A stretch of DNA of 64,000 nt, taken from assembly GCF_037080055.1 (NCBI RefSeq), contig NZ_JBAOJI010000001.1, positions 186,001 through 250,000 of the forward strand, read 5' to 3'. Shown one piece after another: positions 17,869 to 26,688 of the stretch. The notes under the pieces were generated by a model, which made no database searches, was not told the origin of the DNA, and saw only the letters and a program-made list of their open reading frames with translations. The DNA is from Halovenus sp037080055. Lineage in GTDB: Archaea > Halobacteriota > Halobacteria > Halobacteriales > Haloarculaceae. Each line of letters opens with the position of its first letter. Position 1 is the stretch's first letter. The translations under genes were made by a program, and so were the position numbers.

Positions 17869-18153
17869 TCAGATCGGATCGTCGGGGTCGTGAACGTCGG
17901 CCATCCGCTCCGCTTCGGCGGCGTACCGCTGCTGTAACTGTTCGTCGTCGACGCTGCCGAGATTTTCTGGCTCCGCCTCGACCGCTGCCGTCGTTGCCCG
18001 CGTGTCCGTGTAGGACGTGAGCGCCCGCTCTTTGCGGAAGTACTGGCTCCCGTCCGGCGTCGCGTAGGTGAGGATGATCAGATTCTGTTCGTCGTCAGAG
18101 TACGTCCGCTCGACGAGCCAGACTTGGACCGTCTCCTCGGATTCTGATTCCAT
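17869..18153 (-). CDS. Conserved small haloarchaeal protein
   Basis: 94 residues, acidic, beta-rich N-terminal half (VQVWLVERTYSDDEQNLIILTYATPDGSQYF) and helical C-terminal half (DDEQLQQRYAAEAERMADV). The sequence looks like a family I have seen widely in haloarchaea, but I can assign no function. It converges on the first CheF-like gene with a 13-base gap and is divergent from the integrase-CheF fusion, with a 111-base promoter spacer. Confidence 0.72.
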   Translation of the reverse strand: MESESEETVQVWLVERTYSDDEQNLIILTYATPDGSQYFRKERALTSYTDTRATTAAVEAEPENLGSVDDEQLQQRYAAEAERMADVHDPDDPI

Positions 18154-18264
18154 ACTGGATCTTGACGGCTCGGCGAGAAGAAACTGCTGGGCGTTCTCAT
18201 CGCCAGAGAGTCCTGCCGGGTTGACAGGGATAGATTTTCATTGTGGGGGGCCTCACTGCCACCA

Positions 18265-20190
18265 ATGGCGTCAACGCCCTCGCCCGCCGACGCGCTCTCT
18301 CCCGAGGGATTCTACAGCCTCTATCTCGGCGGGCTGACTCTCGAATCCGAGACACGTCGCAGGGACGCGTGCTACGTGATCGCACTCGTCGGCCGGCTCG
18401 GTCTCCGTCCCGAAGAGGTGACACACCTCCACGAGGACTGGATCGACTGGGAGCGCGGCGAGGTCCAGATTCCCGCACGAGATCCCTGCGCCTGCCGTCA
18501 CTGCTTCGCCGACGCCCGCCAACGCAAGGAAGAAACGGGAACGGACCGCTCGGTCGAGGAGATTGTCGGCGAAACGTGCTGGTCGCCGCCCGGCGGCGCT
18601 TCCGGCGCGCGAACGATCCCGTTCGGCTGGTCGCGTCGGCTCACTGCCGCTATCGACGGCGTGCTCGGCGAACATCCCTATCTCGATACCGACGTGGCGG
18701 GAATCGAGCAGATTCTCACTGATGCCGCAGCGAACGCGTGGGAACTGGACACGGAGTCGATCACGACAGAGACACTCCGCGCCTCGGCCGGGGAGTTTCT
18801 CGCGACGGCCGGCTTCGGCCCGCGGCGACTCGCCGACCTGCTTGCAGTCGACGAAGAGACAGCAGGGGAGTTCGCACGCGTCGGCGGCGGCGAACTCAGG
18901 GAGTATCTCTACCGGTCGCTCGGTCCCGAGGCAGCACCCGACATCTGCGGAGAGGATTCGCAGTACCGGCTCGTCTGCGACCCGACACCGTTCGAGCGCG
19001 AACCGTTCGATCCGGTCCAGTACGACGCTCGGTGGCGCGGAGACCGAGCCGAAGAGGTCGAACCCCGCGGTCGAAACCCGAGACCGATCGAACCATCTTC
19101 CGGGAGCACGTTCGATCCCGCTGCGCTCGACATCCGCGAGCCGTCGGCTGACAGCGGCTCCCAACTCGTCAGTGCTTCTCTGGTCGACTGGGTGCGCCGA
19201 CGCGAATCCCAGCGAGACCGCTACGCCGAGACGGGATCATCCGGTGTCGGTGCCGGCGACCAGCCCGTCGAGTACCGCGATCAGGTCACCTCACCTGTGC
19301 AGGTCTCTGTCTCGACGCGATTCGCCGGGCAGGGTATCGAGAACGGGCGGCCGACCGGTGGATCGATCGTCCTCGGCCAGCGCGAACTCGTGCTTGTCTC
19401 GCGCGATCAGACCGGCGTCGCCGACACGCTCCGGATCCCCTTCGACTCGATTGTCGACGTCGCGCCAGGCTACGTCCCCGGCCCGCTCGAAGGCGTCTTC
19501 GACGAGACGGTCGGCGTCGCCTACAACGACGACCGCGACGATCGGAAAATCGTCGTCTGTGAACTCCCGCGCGATATCGGCTGGGACTTTCAGCAGACGC
19601 TGTTCACCTCTCTGCTCGACGACGTCGAGACTGTCGCGGCGAATCTCTCCGAAGGGATCGACGATATCTCCGAAATCGAACCCGAGACGCGCACTCTCTC
19701 GACGACCGAGCGGACGATCAAACTCGAAAACCCGGACACAGAGACGCTCCCGGTTCGGATTCGCCTGTCGACGATTGTCGGTATCGAGGAGAAACCGATG
19801 GAGACGGAGGTGGGCTACCAGATGGGCCTGACGATCCATCACCTCCGGGTCAACGCCAACGTCGTTACGATGGAGATGCGGCCGACCAGCGAGGTCGAAA
19901 AACAACTTCTCCAGCGCTTCCTGACCGAACATCACGAGCGACAACTGGCGAAGGCCCGCAACGCCTCGCTGTCGAACGAACAGCGGGAAGTGCTCGACGC
20001 GCTGCACGACGCGGGCGACGGCCGTGATCTCGTCGCAATTGTCGATATGAACACTTCTCGGGTCTCGAAGGTCGTCCAGTCGCTGAAAGACCTCGGTCTC
20101 GTCCGGGACAGCAGAACAGGGGTCGCACTGACTGGCACGGGCTATCTGGTCACCAGCGGCGGCTCACTGCTGTTCGACAGGACGGATTGA
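18265..20190 (+). CDS. Degenerate tyrosine-recombinase-like domain fused to a CheF-like domain and winged helix
   Basis: 641 residues from the ATG at 18265; a TTG at 18241 would add 8. Residues 10-220 resemble an integrase catalytic domain: GLRPEEVTHLHEDWIDW carries the first catalytic Arg, CACRHC is a Cys/His insert, and TTETLRASAGEFLATAGF takes the place of the HxLR box. The His of that box is replaced, and I see no catalytic Tyr at the expected place, so recombination is unlikely. Residues 330-641 align along their length with the CheF-like protein at 16926 (GYVPGPLEGVFDETVGVAY, then QREVLDALHDAG winged helix). Neither half has a clear role here. Confidence 0.7.
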   Translation: MASTPSPADALSPEGFYSLYLGGLTLESETRRRDACYVIALVGRLGLRPEEVTHLHEDWIDWERGEVQIPARDPCACRHCFADARQRKEETGTDRSVEEIVGETCWSPPGGASGARTIPFGWSRRLTAAIDGVLGEHPYLDTDVAGIEQILTDAAANAWELDTESITTETLRASAGEFLATAGFGPRRLADLLAVDEETAGEFARVGGGELREYLYRSLGPEAAPDICGEDSQYRLVCDPTPFEREPFDPVQYDARWRGDRAEEVEPRGRNPRPIEPSSGSTFDPAALDIREPSADSGSQLVSASLVDWVRRRESQRDRYAETGSSGVGAGDQPVEYRDQVTSPVQVSVSTRFAGQGIENGRPTGGSIVLGQRELVLVSRDQTGVADTLRIPFDSIVDVAPGYVPGPLEGVFDETVGVAYNDDRDDRKIVVCELPRDIGWDFQQTLFTSLLDDVETVAANLSEGIDDISEIEPETRTLSTTERTIKLENPDTETLPVRIRLSTIVGIEEKPMETEVGYQMGLTIHHLRVNANVVTMEMRPTSEVEKQLLQRFLTEHHERQLAKARNASLSNEQREVLDALHDAGDGRDLVAIVDMNTSRVSKVVQSLKDLGLVRDSRTGVALTGTGYLVTSGGSLLFDRTD

Positions 20191-20195
20191 GTATC

Positions 20196-20534
20196 TCAGT
20201 ACAGCGAGAGTTCGCCGGTCACAGCGTCGACAGCGCGTTCGCTCGCCGGGCCGACGGCGACGGTCGTCGCGGTCCCGGGTTCGAGTTCTGTGTGGCCTGC
20301 ATCCCGGACGATGGCGTGGGGCAGTCGCTCGACCTGGGCTTTCTCGTTGATCTCGAACAACTCGGCCTCGCTGTTGGCCTGGAGGACGATTTTCTTCTGA
20401 CCGCCACCTTTCCATTCCCGCTGTGCGGCCCCGTCTGCCTCCTCGTAGGCTTGCAGTGAGGCGTGAGCCACTTGTGCGGCGAGTTTGCCCTCGCCCATGC
20501 CGAGGTCTGCGCGCGCGACGATTGCCTGTTTCAT
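20196..20534 (-). CDS. pth2: Peptidyl-tRNA hydrolase, archaeal/eukaryotic type (Pth2)
   Basis: 112 residues covering the whole Pth2 fold: MKQAIVARADLGMGEGKLAAQVAHAS at the N-terminus with the catalytic Lys and His-bearing loop, KIVLQANSEAELFEI in the middle, and RDAGHTELEPGTATTVAVGP at the end. It frees tRNA from prematurely released peptidyl-tRNA in the cytoplasm. The gene is divergent from dcd, with an 87-base spacer that holds both promoters. The length is standard for the family. Confidence 0.95.
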   Translation of the reverse strand: MKQAIVARADLGMGEGKLAAQVAHASLQAYEEADGAAQREWKGGGQKKIVLQANSEAELFEINEKAQVERLPHAIVRDAGHTELEPGTATTVAVGPASERAVDAVTGELSLY

Positions 20535-20621
20535 GCTCCGGACTCGGTGAGCAGGCTACAAAAAGATTCGATTGTCCGACCGGATCGGCGATTTTATTTT
20601 CTCGTGGTTCGCGTACCCAGT

Positions 20622-21209
20622 ATGATACTCTCCGACGGTGATATTCTCGACCGCCTCGAAGACGGAGACCTCGTGATCGAACCGCTTGACGATCCCGAGA
20701 TCCAGATCCAGCCCGCGAGCGTCGATCTGCGACTCGGCCGCACCTTCCTCGAGTTCCAGCGGACGAACATCCCCTGCATCCACCCCAACTCCGAACAGGA
20801 AGTCGACGACTACGTCGAGGAGACGATCATCGACGAAGACGACGAGTTCGTACTCCACCCCGGCGATTTCGTCCTCGGAACGACGAAAGAACGCGTCGAG
20901 ATTCCGCCCGACCTGATCGCCCACGTCGAGGGCCGGTCGTCGCTCGGTCGGCTTGCGATTGTCGTACACGCCACAGCCGGATTGTGCGACCCCGGATACA
21001 AGGGCCAGATCACACTCGAACTCTCGAATCTCGGTGCCGCGCCCGTCGCGCTTGATCCCGATATGCGGATCTCTCAGCTGACCTTTACGGAACTCAGGAA
21101 TCCGGCAGAGCGGCCCTACGGGAGCGACCGGGGCTCGAAATACCAGAATCAGGAGGGTCCGCAGGCCTCCCGGATCGGCGGCGACCGTGAGTTCGGCGGT
21201 GAGCAGTGA
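20622..21209 (+). CDS. dcd: dCTP deaminase
   Basis: 195 residues from the ATG at 20622 (MILSDGDILDRLEDGDLVIEP). The TTTTATT box at 20592-20598 lies 27 bases upstream, so a longer in-frame start at 20463 can be discarded. Family motifs are IQIQPASVDLRLG, FVLGTTKERVEIP, VEGRSSLGRLAI with the catalytic Ser-Ser/Arg region, HATAGLCDPGYKGQITLE containing the conserved Asp/Glu, and QLTF. The enzyme deaminates dCTP to dUTP for dTMP synthesis. Whether it is mono- or bifunctional is not decided by eye. It is followed 3 bases later by the ThiR-like gene. Confidence 0.95.
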   Translation: MILSDGDILDRLEDGDLVIEPLDDPEIQIQPASVDLRLGRTFLEFQRTNIPCIHPNSEQEVDDYVEETIIDEDDEFVLHPGDFVLGTTKERVEIPPDLIAHVEGRSSLGRLAIVVHATAGLCDPGYKGQITLELSNLGAAPVALDPDMRISQLTFTELRNPAERPYGSDRGSKYQNQEGPQASRIGGDREFGGEQ

Positions 21210-21212
21210 GCC

Positions 21213-22112
21213 ATGAAATTCGTCGAAGAACTCGTCGTCGAGGAGTTTCTGCCCACCTTCCGTTCGCTGCTCGCCGAAGCACTACGCGAGCGCGGGTTCA
21301 CCCAGAATGAGGTCGCCGAGCACCTGGGAATCAGCCAGAGCGCCGTCTCGAAGTACGTCCACGGCGACGTGGCTCGTAACGAGGCGATCATGGAGACCGA
21401 GCAAGTCCGGGAACTGGTCGACCAGCTCGCCGAGGGGCTTGCAACGGGGGAGATGACGACAGCGGAAGCGTTGATCGAGGCGGAAATCTGCATCCGAGAA
21501 CTGGAACGCGGGGGCATCCTCGCCGATCTGCACGCCGAGGCAGTCCCGGAAATCGACTCTTACGATGGCGAGTTTGCCATTCACGACCCGGACAGTAGGC
21601 TCCGCGAGGCCAATCGCGCTCGTGCGTCGGTCCGGCGAGGGCTCCGAACGCTCCAAAACACGCCGGGATTCCCCCAGCGGATTCCCGCTGTCGGCTCAAA
21701 TCTCGTCCAATGCCTTCCCGACGCCGAGACGATAGACGACGTGGTCGGCGTGCCGGGACGACTGCTGTCGGTCCGCGGACAGCTTACGGTCCCCGGCGAA
21801 CCGGAGTTCGGCGTCAGCCAGCACGTCGCGAGCGTGTTGCTGGCCGCTCGGGCCGCCGGCAGCGACCACCGCGCAACCGTTAACGTCAGCTACAGCGAGG
21901 AGTTAGTCGAGACGCTGACTGAACAGGGACACACCGCCGTCGAGTTCGACGCCGACGCCGAGATCGAACAGGCAATCGCCGACGCTCTCGACAAGCATCC
22001 GGAGGCGACTGTCCTCTACCAGAGCGGCGGGTACGGAATCGAGCCGATCCTGTATCTCTTCGGTGAGGACGCGCCGACGGTCGCGACGGCGCTCCGGGAA
22101 CTCGATGAGTGA
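21213..22112 (+). CDS. thiR: ThiR-type regulator: XRE-like HTH plus ThiN domain
   Basis: 299 residues. Residues 20-60 form a helix-turn-helix (ERGFTQNEVAEHLGISQSAVSKYVHGD), and the C-terminal half (about 125-299) is a ThiN domain (VPGRLLSVRGQLTVPGEPEFGVSQHVASVLLAA, then TVLYQSGGYGIEPILYLFG). ThiN occurs in thiamine-phosphate synthases and in haloarchaeal ThiR, where it senses thiamine phosphate and controls thiamine biosynthesis genes. The architecture without a ThiD domain fits ThiR. No thiamine genes lie in the window, so targets must be elsewhere. Confidence 0.88.
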   Translation: MKFVEELVVEEFLPTFRSLLAEALRERGFTQNEVAEHLGISQSAVSKYVHGDVARNEAIMETEQVRELVDQLAEGLATGEMTTAEALIEAEICIRELERGGILADLHAEAVPEIDSYDGEFAIHDPDSRLREANRARASVRRGLRTLQNTPGFPQRIPAVGSNLVQCLPDAETIDDVVGVPGRLLSVRGQLTVPGEPEFGVSQHVASVLLAARAAGSDHRATVNVSYSEELVETLTEQGHTAVEFDADAEIEQAIADALDKHPEATVLYQSGGYGIEPILYLFGEDAPTVATALRELDE

Positions 22113-22770
22113 ACTCGATCCCACCCAGCAGTTCTACACTCGCTGGGCCGAGTTGTACGACCACATCGCGACAGCGCCGGGCGTGACCTCCTGGCGCGAG
22201 CGAATCGTCGGGATGCTGTCGCTGTCACCCGGGGACACTGTCGTCGAAATGGGCTGTGGCACCGGCGCGAACTTCCCCTACCTGCGGGAGGCGGTCGGTC
22301 CGAAGGGGACGGTAGTCGGAGTCGACCTCGTTGAGGCGATGCTCGCCGGCGCTCGCGACCGGATCGACCGCCGTGGGTGGCAAAACGTCCACGTCGTCCG
22401 CGGCGATGCAACTCGGCCACCAATCGAGCAGGCGGATGCGATCGTTTCGACGTTTCTGATCGGGATGCTGCAAGATCCGCAAACAGCAGTTGCGGAGTGG
22501 ATCGATCACCTCACACCGGGCGGCCGGATTGCGATTATGAACGCCGGCCGGTGTGATCGGGCGCTCGCTGCTCCCATCAATCTCCTCTTTCGGCTGTTCG
22601 TGCGATTCTCCAGTCCGGGCGGTCGACTCGCTCGGGAGTCTCCGGCCGCAGCACTCGAAGCGCGCTGGCGAAGTGCGCGTGACACGCTCGAACGCGAGAC
22701 TCTCGGGTTCGAAACGGAGACTATGGGGCTGGGATTCGTTCGCAGCGCGCGCGGTCAGGTGCCCGATTGA
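22105..22770 (+). CDS. Class I SAM-dependent methyltransferase
   Basis: 221 residues from the ATG at 22105, which overlaps the end of thiR by 8 bases. The SAM-binding motif is VVEMGCGTGANFPYLREA, followed by the acidic VVGVDLVEAML and the motif II region QADAIVSTFLIGMLQDP. The layout resembles the UbiE/COQ5 group, but the substrate cannot be told. Coupling to thiR may be only shared transcription. Confidence 0.88.
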   Translation: MSELDPTQQFYTRWAELYDHIATAPGVTSWRERIVGMLSLSPGDTVVEMGCGTGANFPYLREAVGPKGTVVGVDLVEAMLAGARDRIDRRGWQNVHVVRGDATRPPIEQADAIVSTFLIGMLQDPQTAVAEWIDHLTPGGRIAIMNAGRCDRALAAPINLLFRLFVRFSSPGGRLARESPAAALEARWRSARDTLERETLGFETETMGLGFVRSARGQVPD

Positions 22771-22788
22771 GAACTCACCGCCGTTCGA

Positions 22789-23553
22789 TTACGGACTGTA
22801 CAAGTCGTTGTGCTTCGAGCAGAACTCGGGGTCCCGGAGCTGCGCGTCGATGACTCCGGGCTGGCGGTGCGGATTGGCCAGTCGACAGCCATCAGTCACA
22901 CAGAATCCCTCGCCGGTTTCGAGATAGTGGAACGCCTGCAGAACGTAGCCTTTCAGCGCGTCGGTCGTCCGCGGGTCGTCCTCGACGAGGAAGTCGCCCT
23001 CGACCTGCGATTCGAGGACTTCCCGCGGCGGCGTGTCCCCGGAGACCAGCGCATGTTTCTGTTTCTCTTTGTAGTAGGATTCGGGTTTGGCCGGTGCTTC
23101 GTACAATCCGGGAACTGAAACCAAGGCTGGTTGGCCGAGCACGTTGACACGTTTGTGCCACCTGCCGTCGTGGTCGCCCCACGTCCCGAGTGCCCGACTC
23201 GTGAGAACGATATGCAGGTGATCCAGTCCTCGCTCGCCGTCGGGGAGTCGCTCGCCGAGCAAGCGCTGTACCGCCAGGCCGTCGTAGATGACGCCCCCTG
23301 CCTGCTCCGGTGAATCGAGCGCTCGCTGCTCGTAGCGGACGATACCCAGCATCGTGTTTCCGGTGTCGCGGTCGTACGGCGAGAGAACCCGCGTTTTCGC
23401 GAACTCTTCGGCCAGTTCGTCGTCGGCCCGCGTCGCGGTGAACCGCTCGCGAACGTCGACCGAGGGCTCGATCCGGTCGTCGAGCCACCCCGCAATCTCT
23501 CCGGCATCGGCGACTGTCGACGGCGCCCGATAGAGTGTAACCTGCTCGACCAT
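22789..23553 (-). CDS. Conserved haloarchaeal Cys/His protein, possibly an archaemetzincin relative
   Basis: 254 residues from the ATG at 23553, with AGGGATCG just upstream; a start at 23577 would add 8. The middle has LDHLHIVLTSRALGTWGDHDGRWHKRVNVLGQPALVSVPG, common to a haloarchaeal family of unknown function. The C-terminus has a putative metal site of the form Cx4C, 21 residues, CxxH, after a helix ending TGEGFC. This spacing recalls the zinc structural site of archaemetzincins, but the HExxHxxGxxH catalytic motif is not present. A protease function is therefore not supported, and the resemblance may be accidental. Confidence 0.6.
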   Translation of the reverse strand: MVEQVTLYRAPSTVADAGEIAGWLDDRIEPSVDVRERFTATRADDELAEEFAKTRVLSPYDRDTGNTMLGIVRYEQRALDSPEQAGGVIYDGLAVQRLLGERLPDGERGLDHLHIVLTSRALGTWGDHDGRWHKRVNVLGQPALVSVPGLYEAPAKPESYYKEKQKHALVSGDTPPREVLESQVEGDFLVEDDPRTTDALKGYVLQAFHYLETGEGFCVTDGCRLANPHRQPGVIDAQLRDPEFCSKHNDLYSP

Positions 23554-23677
23554 ACGATCCCTACGTGGTCCCGTCAATGAAACGTTTTGTTCTCCGATAC
23601 AGCAACCTGGACAGGGTAACCGTGTACTCGGTTGATCAGTCGTCAGGACTGAGAACCGCCGGAGTACTCAGGCGAGG

Positions 23678-25423
23678 TTAGTTGTCGTCGCTGTCGTCGT
23701 CATCGTCGCTCTCCCCCTCGTCGTCGTCATCGTCATCAGTCTCTTCGTCGTCATCGGATTCTTCGCCGTCTTCCGTTTCTTCCTCAGTTTCCTCTTCTTT
23801 TTCCTGCTCATCGTCCCCTTCGGTGTTTTCGGTTTCTCCTTCGTCGTCCTCGCTCTCCTCTTCGTCATCTTCACTCTCCTCGCCGTCTTCTCCCTCCTCT
23901 TCGTCATCTTCACTTTCCTTGCCGTCTTCTCCCTCCTCTGTCTCATCTTCCTCCTCTTCGTTTTCTTCGCTGTTTTCCTCTTCTTCTTCTTCCTCATCCG
24001 ATTCGTCTTCTTCGTCCAGTTCGTATTCGAGTTCGGCTTCGCGGTCGTCGTACTCGATGTCGATTTCGAGTTCATTCTCGGCGAAGGTCAACGAAGTCGT
24101 TCCGTCTGGGCCGGTCGTGTTCGTCACGTTCTCGTTGAGCGTGACAGTCGCACCCTCGACCGGTTGGCCGTCGAGACCGACCGAGACGGTGATTGTATCA
24201 CCCTCGATGTCTGCGGTCGCGGCGAGTTCTTCGTCGTCTTCGTCCTCGAACTCGAATTCCAGTTCACCCTCGGCATCGTTCAGGGTGGCGCCGATATCGA
24301 TCTCTTCCTTCTCGGGGAGGGTCACGGAAATCTGGCCGTCAGCGTCCGTCTCACCGACGCGCTCGTCGTTGATTTGCACCGAAGCGTTCGAGACCTGCTC
24401 CCCGCCACCAGTGACCGCGAGCGTGACATTCGCGCCCGGTGCTGGCTCTCCCTCGACCACGTTGATCGCGAGGTCTTCGAGTTCTGATTCCTCGTCGTCA
24501 TCGTCGTCGGGTGCTTCGATCGACTCCTCGAACTCGAAGATCGTCCCGCTCGATCCGTCGACGGAGACTTCAGCCTCGCCCTCGCCGGGGCCCTGATACG
24601 CGAACTCGAACTCGTAGGCTCCGTCGTCGGTACTGATGCCGGTCAGCGCCCACTCCTCTGCGGGTCGGCTGAGTTCCGCCTCGGCGATATTTAGCGCGGC
24701 AGACTGGTTGATGTCGTACGAATTCGAGTCGTCGTCCTCACGAGGTCGCTCGAACTGCCGGGAATGCTCGCCGTCGCTCTCGACGGAGAGTTCGATCCGG
24801 TCGCCGACCTCGATCTCGATCTCACTGGCGCCGCCCTGGGTGAACTGGCCGAGCACTGCGGCAGCGCTTTTCCCGGTCAGGGGATTGATCCCTGCGGTGA
24901 TTTCCGCGAGGTCGTCCTCGGTAATACCGACTGCTCGACGCTCTGCATCCGAGAGATCTGCCGCCCGTGCTTCGAGCCGAGCGGTGCTCTTCTCGACGTT
25001 GGTCGCCGTCCCGCTTAGTGCCGCGATTCGCTGTGCGTACTCGTCCGTACTGACTTCTCCCTGCTCGTAGGACTCTGTCAGTGCTGCGTACGCTGTTTTG
25101 AGTTCCGCCGACCGGTTTTCGAGTTCAGCCGCTCGCTCGGCGATCAGGTCGGCGCGTTCGGTCGCGTTTGCCTGCTCGAACCGCTGATCGAAGCCGACGT
25201 TTTCGGCCTCGGTTCGGATCTCAGCGCTGGTCGTCGTGACGACCGTCGAAAGTTGTTCTCCGACTTCCACCGAGAGTTCCGTTCCGTTTGTTGCGTCCTG
25301 TGTTGCTGTTCCCGAATCAGAGCCCGTGTCGACGAGACCGACAGCGGCCCCTGCCGGGAACAGCAGTGCCAAAACGACGGCCACGGTGACGGTGACCGTC
25401 GCGGCAGGTTTGAGCTGACTCAT
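23678..25423 (-). CDS. Secreted or surface protein with coiled-coil, Ig-like repeats and a very acidic tail
   Basis: 581 residues. A signal peptide is visible (TVTVAVVLALLFPAGAAVG). Next come a helical coiled-coil region (about 60-180), two or three CARDB-like beta repeats in the middle (GEPAPGANVTLAVTGGGEQVSNASVQINDERVGETDADG and DGQPVEGATVTLNENVTNTTGPDGTTSLTF), and a C-terminal tail of about 130 residues made almost only of Glu, Asp, Ser and Gly. Several NxT/S sequons suggest glycosylation. There is no PGF-CTERM or membrane anchor. It resembles haloarchaeal DUF7096-type surface proteins. It is divergent from the membrane HTH gene at 25570. Confidence 0.72.
   Translation of the reverse strand: MSQLKPAATVTVTVAVVLALLFPAGAAVGLVDTGSDSGTATQDATNGTELSVEVGEQLSTVVTTTSAEIRTEAENVGFDQRFEQANATERADLIAERAAELENRSAELKTAYAALTESYEQGEVSTDEYAQRIAALSGTATNVEKSTARLEARAADLSDAERRAVGITEDDLAEITAGINPLTGKSAAAVLGQFTQGGASEIEIEVGDRIELSVESDGEHSRQFERPREDDDSNSYDINQSAALNIAEAELSRPAEEWALTGISTDDGAYEFEFAYQGPGEGEAEVSVDGSSGTIFEFEESIEAPDDDDDEESELEDLAINVVEGEPAPGANVTLAVTGGGEQVSNASVQINDERVGETDADGQISVTLPEKEEIDIGATLNDAEGELEFEFEDEDDEELAATADIEGDTITVSVGLDGQPVEGATVTLNENVTNTTGPDGTTSLTFAENELEIDIEYDDREAELEYELDEEDESDEEEEEEENSEENEEEEDETEEGEDGKESEDDEEEGEDGEESEDDEEESEDDEGETENTEGDDEQEKEEETEEETEDGEESDDDEETDDDDDDEGESDDDDDSDDN
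23859..23936 (-). repeat. 39-bp tandem repeat in the acidic tail
   Basis: Two adjacent copies of a 39-base unit (23859-23897 and 23898-23936), differing at two positions, with partial copies on both sides. Each encodes 13 residues of the pattern GEDGxESEDDEEE. The repeat is in frame, so copy number can change without breaking the gene. This explains the length of the acidic tail and predicts variation between strains. Confidence 0.8.
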
Positions 25424-25569
25424 TACCGATCGATAGATGTCATACCTACTTTAACCGGGCTGATACTCCCGGCTCTTTGCCCCGAGTTGCCCACAGTTGC
25501 AGCGAATTTCAGCCGTTTGCAGCCCGTTCAACGTCGTATTTATATTGATCCGAGAAAAACCCACAGGCA

Positions 25570-26685
25570 GTGCCTACCTGTCGAAGACAGTTGAGTTCGC
25601 TCGCGCTGATTGCCGCGCTTCTGCTCGGACTGACGATTGCCGGCCCAGTCGCTGGGACTACTCCGAGCAGCACCGACATCGCGAGCGTCGAATTCACCCA
25701 GTCCTCGCCCGATATTCAGACCCAATCCACGCCGGAAACCGATACGACGACGACCCGGATCGCGATCCGAGAGAATGGCTCCGCCGAGTGGGAGTTGACG
25801 ATCCGCATGGCGCTTGAAACCGACACGGATGTCGAAGAATTTGCAGCGTTCCAGGAAGAGTTCGAGCAGAATCGCTCACAGTACGTCGGTCAGTTCCGCG
25901 AGCAGATGACCGGCGTCGTCGAAAACGCAGCGACGGCGACGAACCGGGAGATGACCGCGGCAGCCTTCGAGGGCGAGACGGGGGTCCAGGAAGCACCCCG
26001 GCGATGGGGATACGTGACCTATCGCTTCGACTGGGACGGGTTTGCCCAGACTGCGGAGGGAACGGTCACAGTTGGCGATGTCTTCCGGGGCGGCTACTTC
26101 CTCGAAGAAGACGACATCCTGATCATCGAGGGTCCGGGCGAGTACGACACAAAATCGACCGACCCGACCCCGGACCGGCAGCGAAGCGGGGAACTCCAGT
26201 GGAACGGGCCAGCCTCCTTCGAGAACGAACGACCGGAAGTCGTCTTCACGGATGGCTCCGGAACGACTGACGACGGATCGGACACGCCCGCCAGCGGGAC
26301 CTCCCCCACGCTGTTCGCTGTCGCCGGAGTCGTTCTCGTTCTCGTCGTCGCCGGCATCACCTACGGCCGGTATTGGCAGTCCCGTTCCAACGAGGATCAT
26401 CTCGACGAACGGGCTTCAGGGGCCACAACGGCCCCAATCGACGAGTCCACGACATCGGAGGCAGCGACAGCGGATCTCGATGAGCTAGCGACGGACGAAG
26501 ATCAGGTGGTGTCGCTGCTGGAATCCGAGGGCGGTCGCATCCGGCAGGCAGAGATCGCAGACCGACTCGACTGGTCGCCCTCGAAAACGTCTCGCGTGCT
26601 CTCGGACCTGGCCGAGGAGGACACCATCGAGAAACTCCGCATCGGTCGCGAAAACGTGATCGATCTGGCCGACGAGGAGACGTAG
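25570..26685 (+). CDS. Membrane-anchored protein with extracellular domain and cytoplasmic winged helix
   Basis: 371 residues from a GTG at 25570. A TATTTATAT box (25537-25546) lies 27 bases upstream, which fits a leaderless GTG start. The order is a signal peptide (LALIAALLLGLTIAGPVAG), an extracellular domain of about 190 residues (DUF7345-like, beta-rich), one membrane segment at about 245-268 (LFAVAGVVLVLVVAGITYG), a linker, and a C-terminal winged helix (IRQAEIADRLDWSPSKTSRVLSDLAEEDTIEKLRIGREN). This is the layout of haloarchaeal one-component membrane regulators. It is divergent from the secreted acidic protein, which may be its target. Confidence 0.8.
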   Translation: MPTCRRQLSSLALIAALLLGLTIAGPVAGTTPSSTDIASVEFTQSSPDIQTQSTPETDTTTTRIAIRENGSAEWELTIRMALETDTDVEEFAAFQEEFEQNRSQYVGQFREQMTGVVENAATATNREMTAAAFEGETGVQEAPRRWGYVTYRFDWDGFAQTAEGTVTVGDVFRGGYFLEEDDILIIEGPGEYDTKSTDPTPDRQRSGELQWNGPASFENERPEVVFTDGSGTTDDGSDTPASGTSPTLFAVAGVVLVLVVAGITYGRYWQSRSNEDHLDERASGATTAPIDESTTSEAATADLDELATDEDQVVSLLESEGGRIRQAEIADRLDWSPSKTSRVLSDLAEEDTIEKLRIGRENVIDLADEET

Positions 26686-26688
26686 CGC

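Noticed and set aside
23682..24596. Ser-rich open frame of 304 codons on the plus strand
   Set aside because: It is the complement of the Glu/Asp-rich tail and the beta repeats of the minus-strand protein; Ser results only from reading GAG/GAC backwards.
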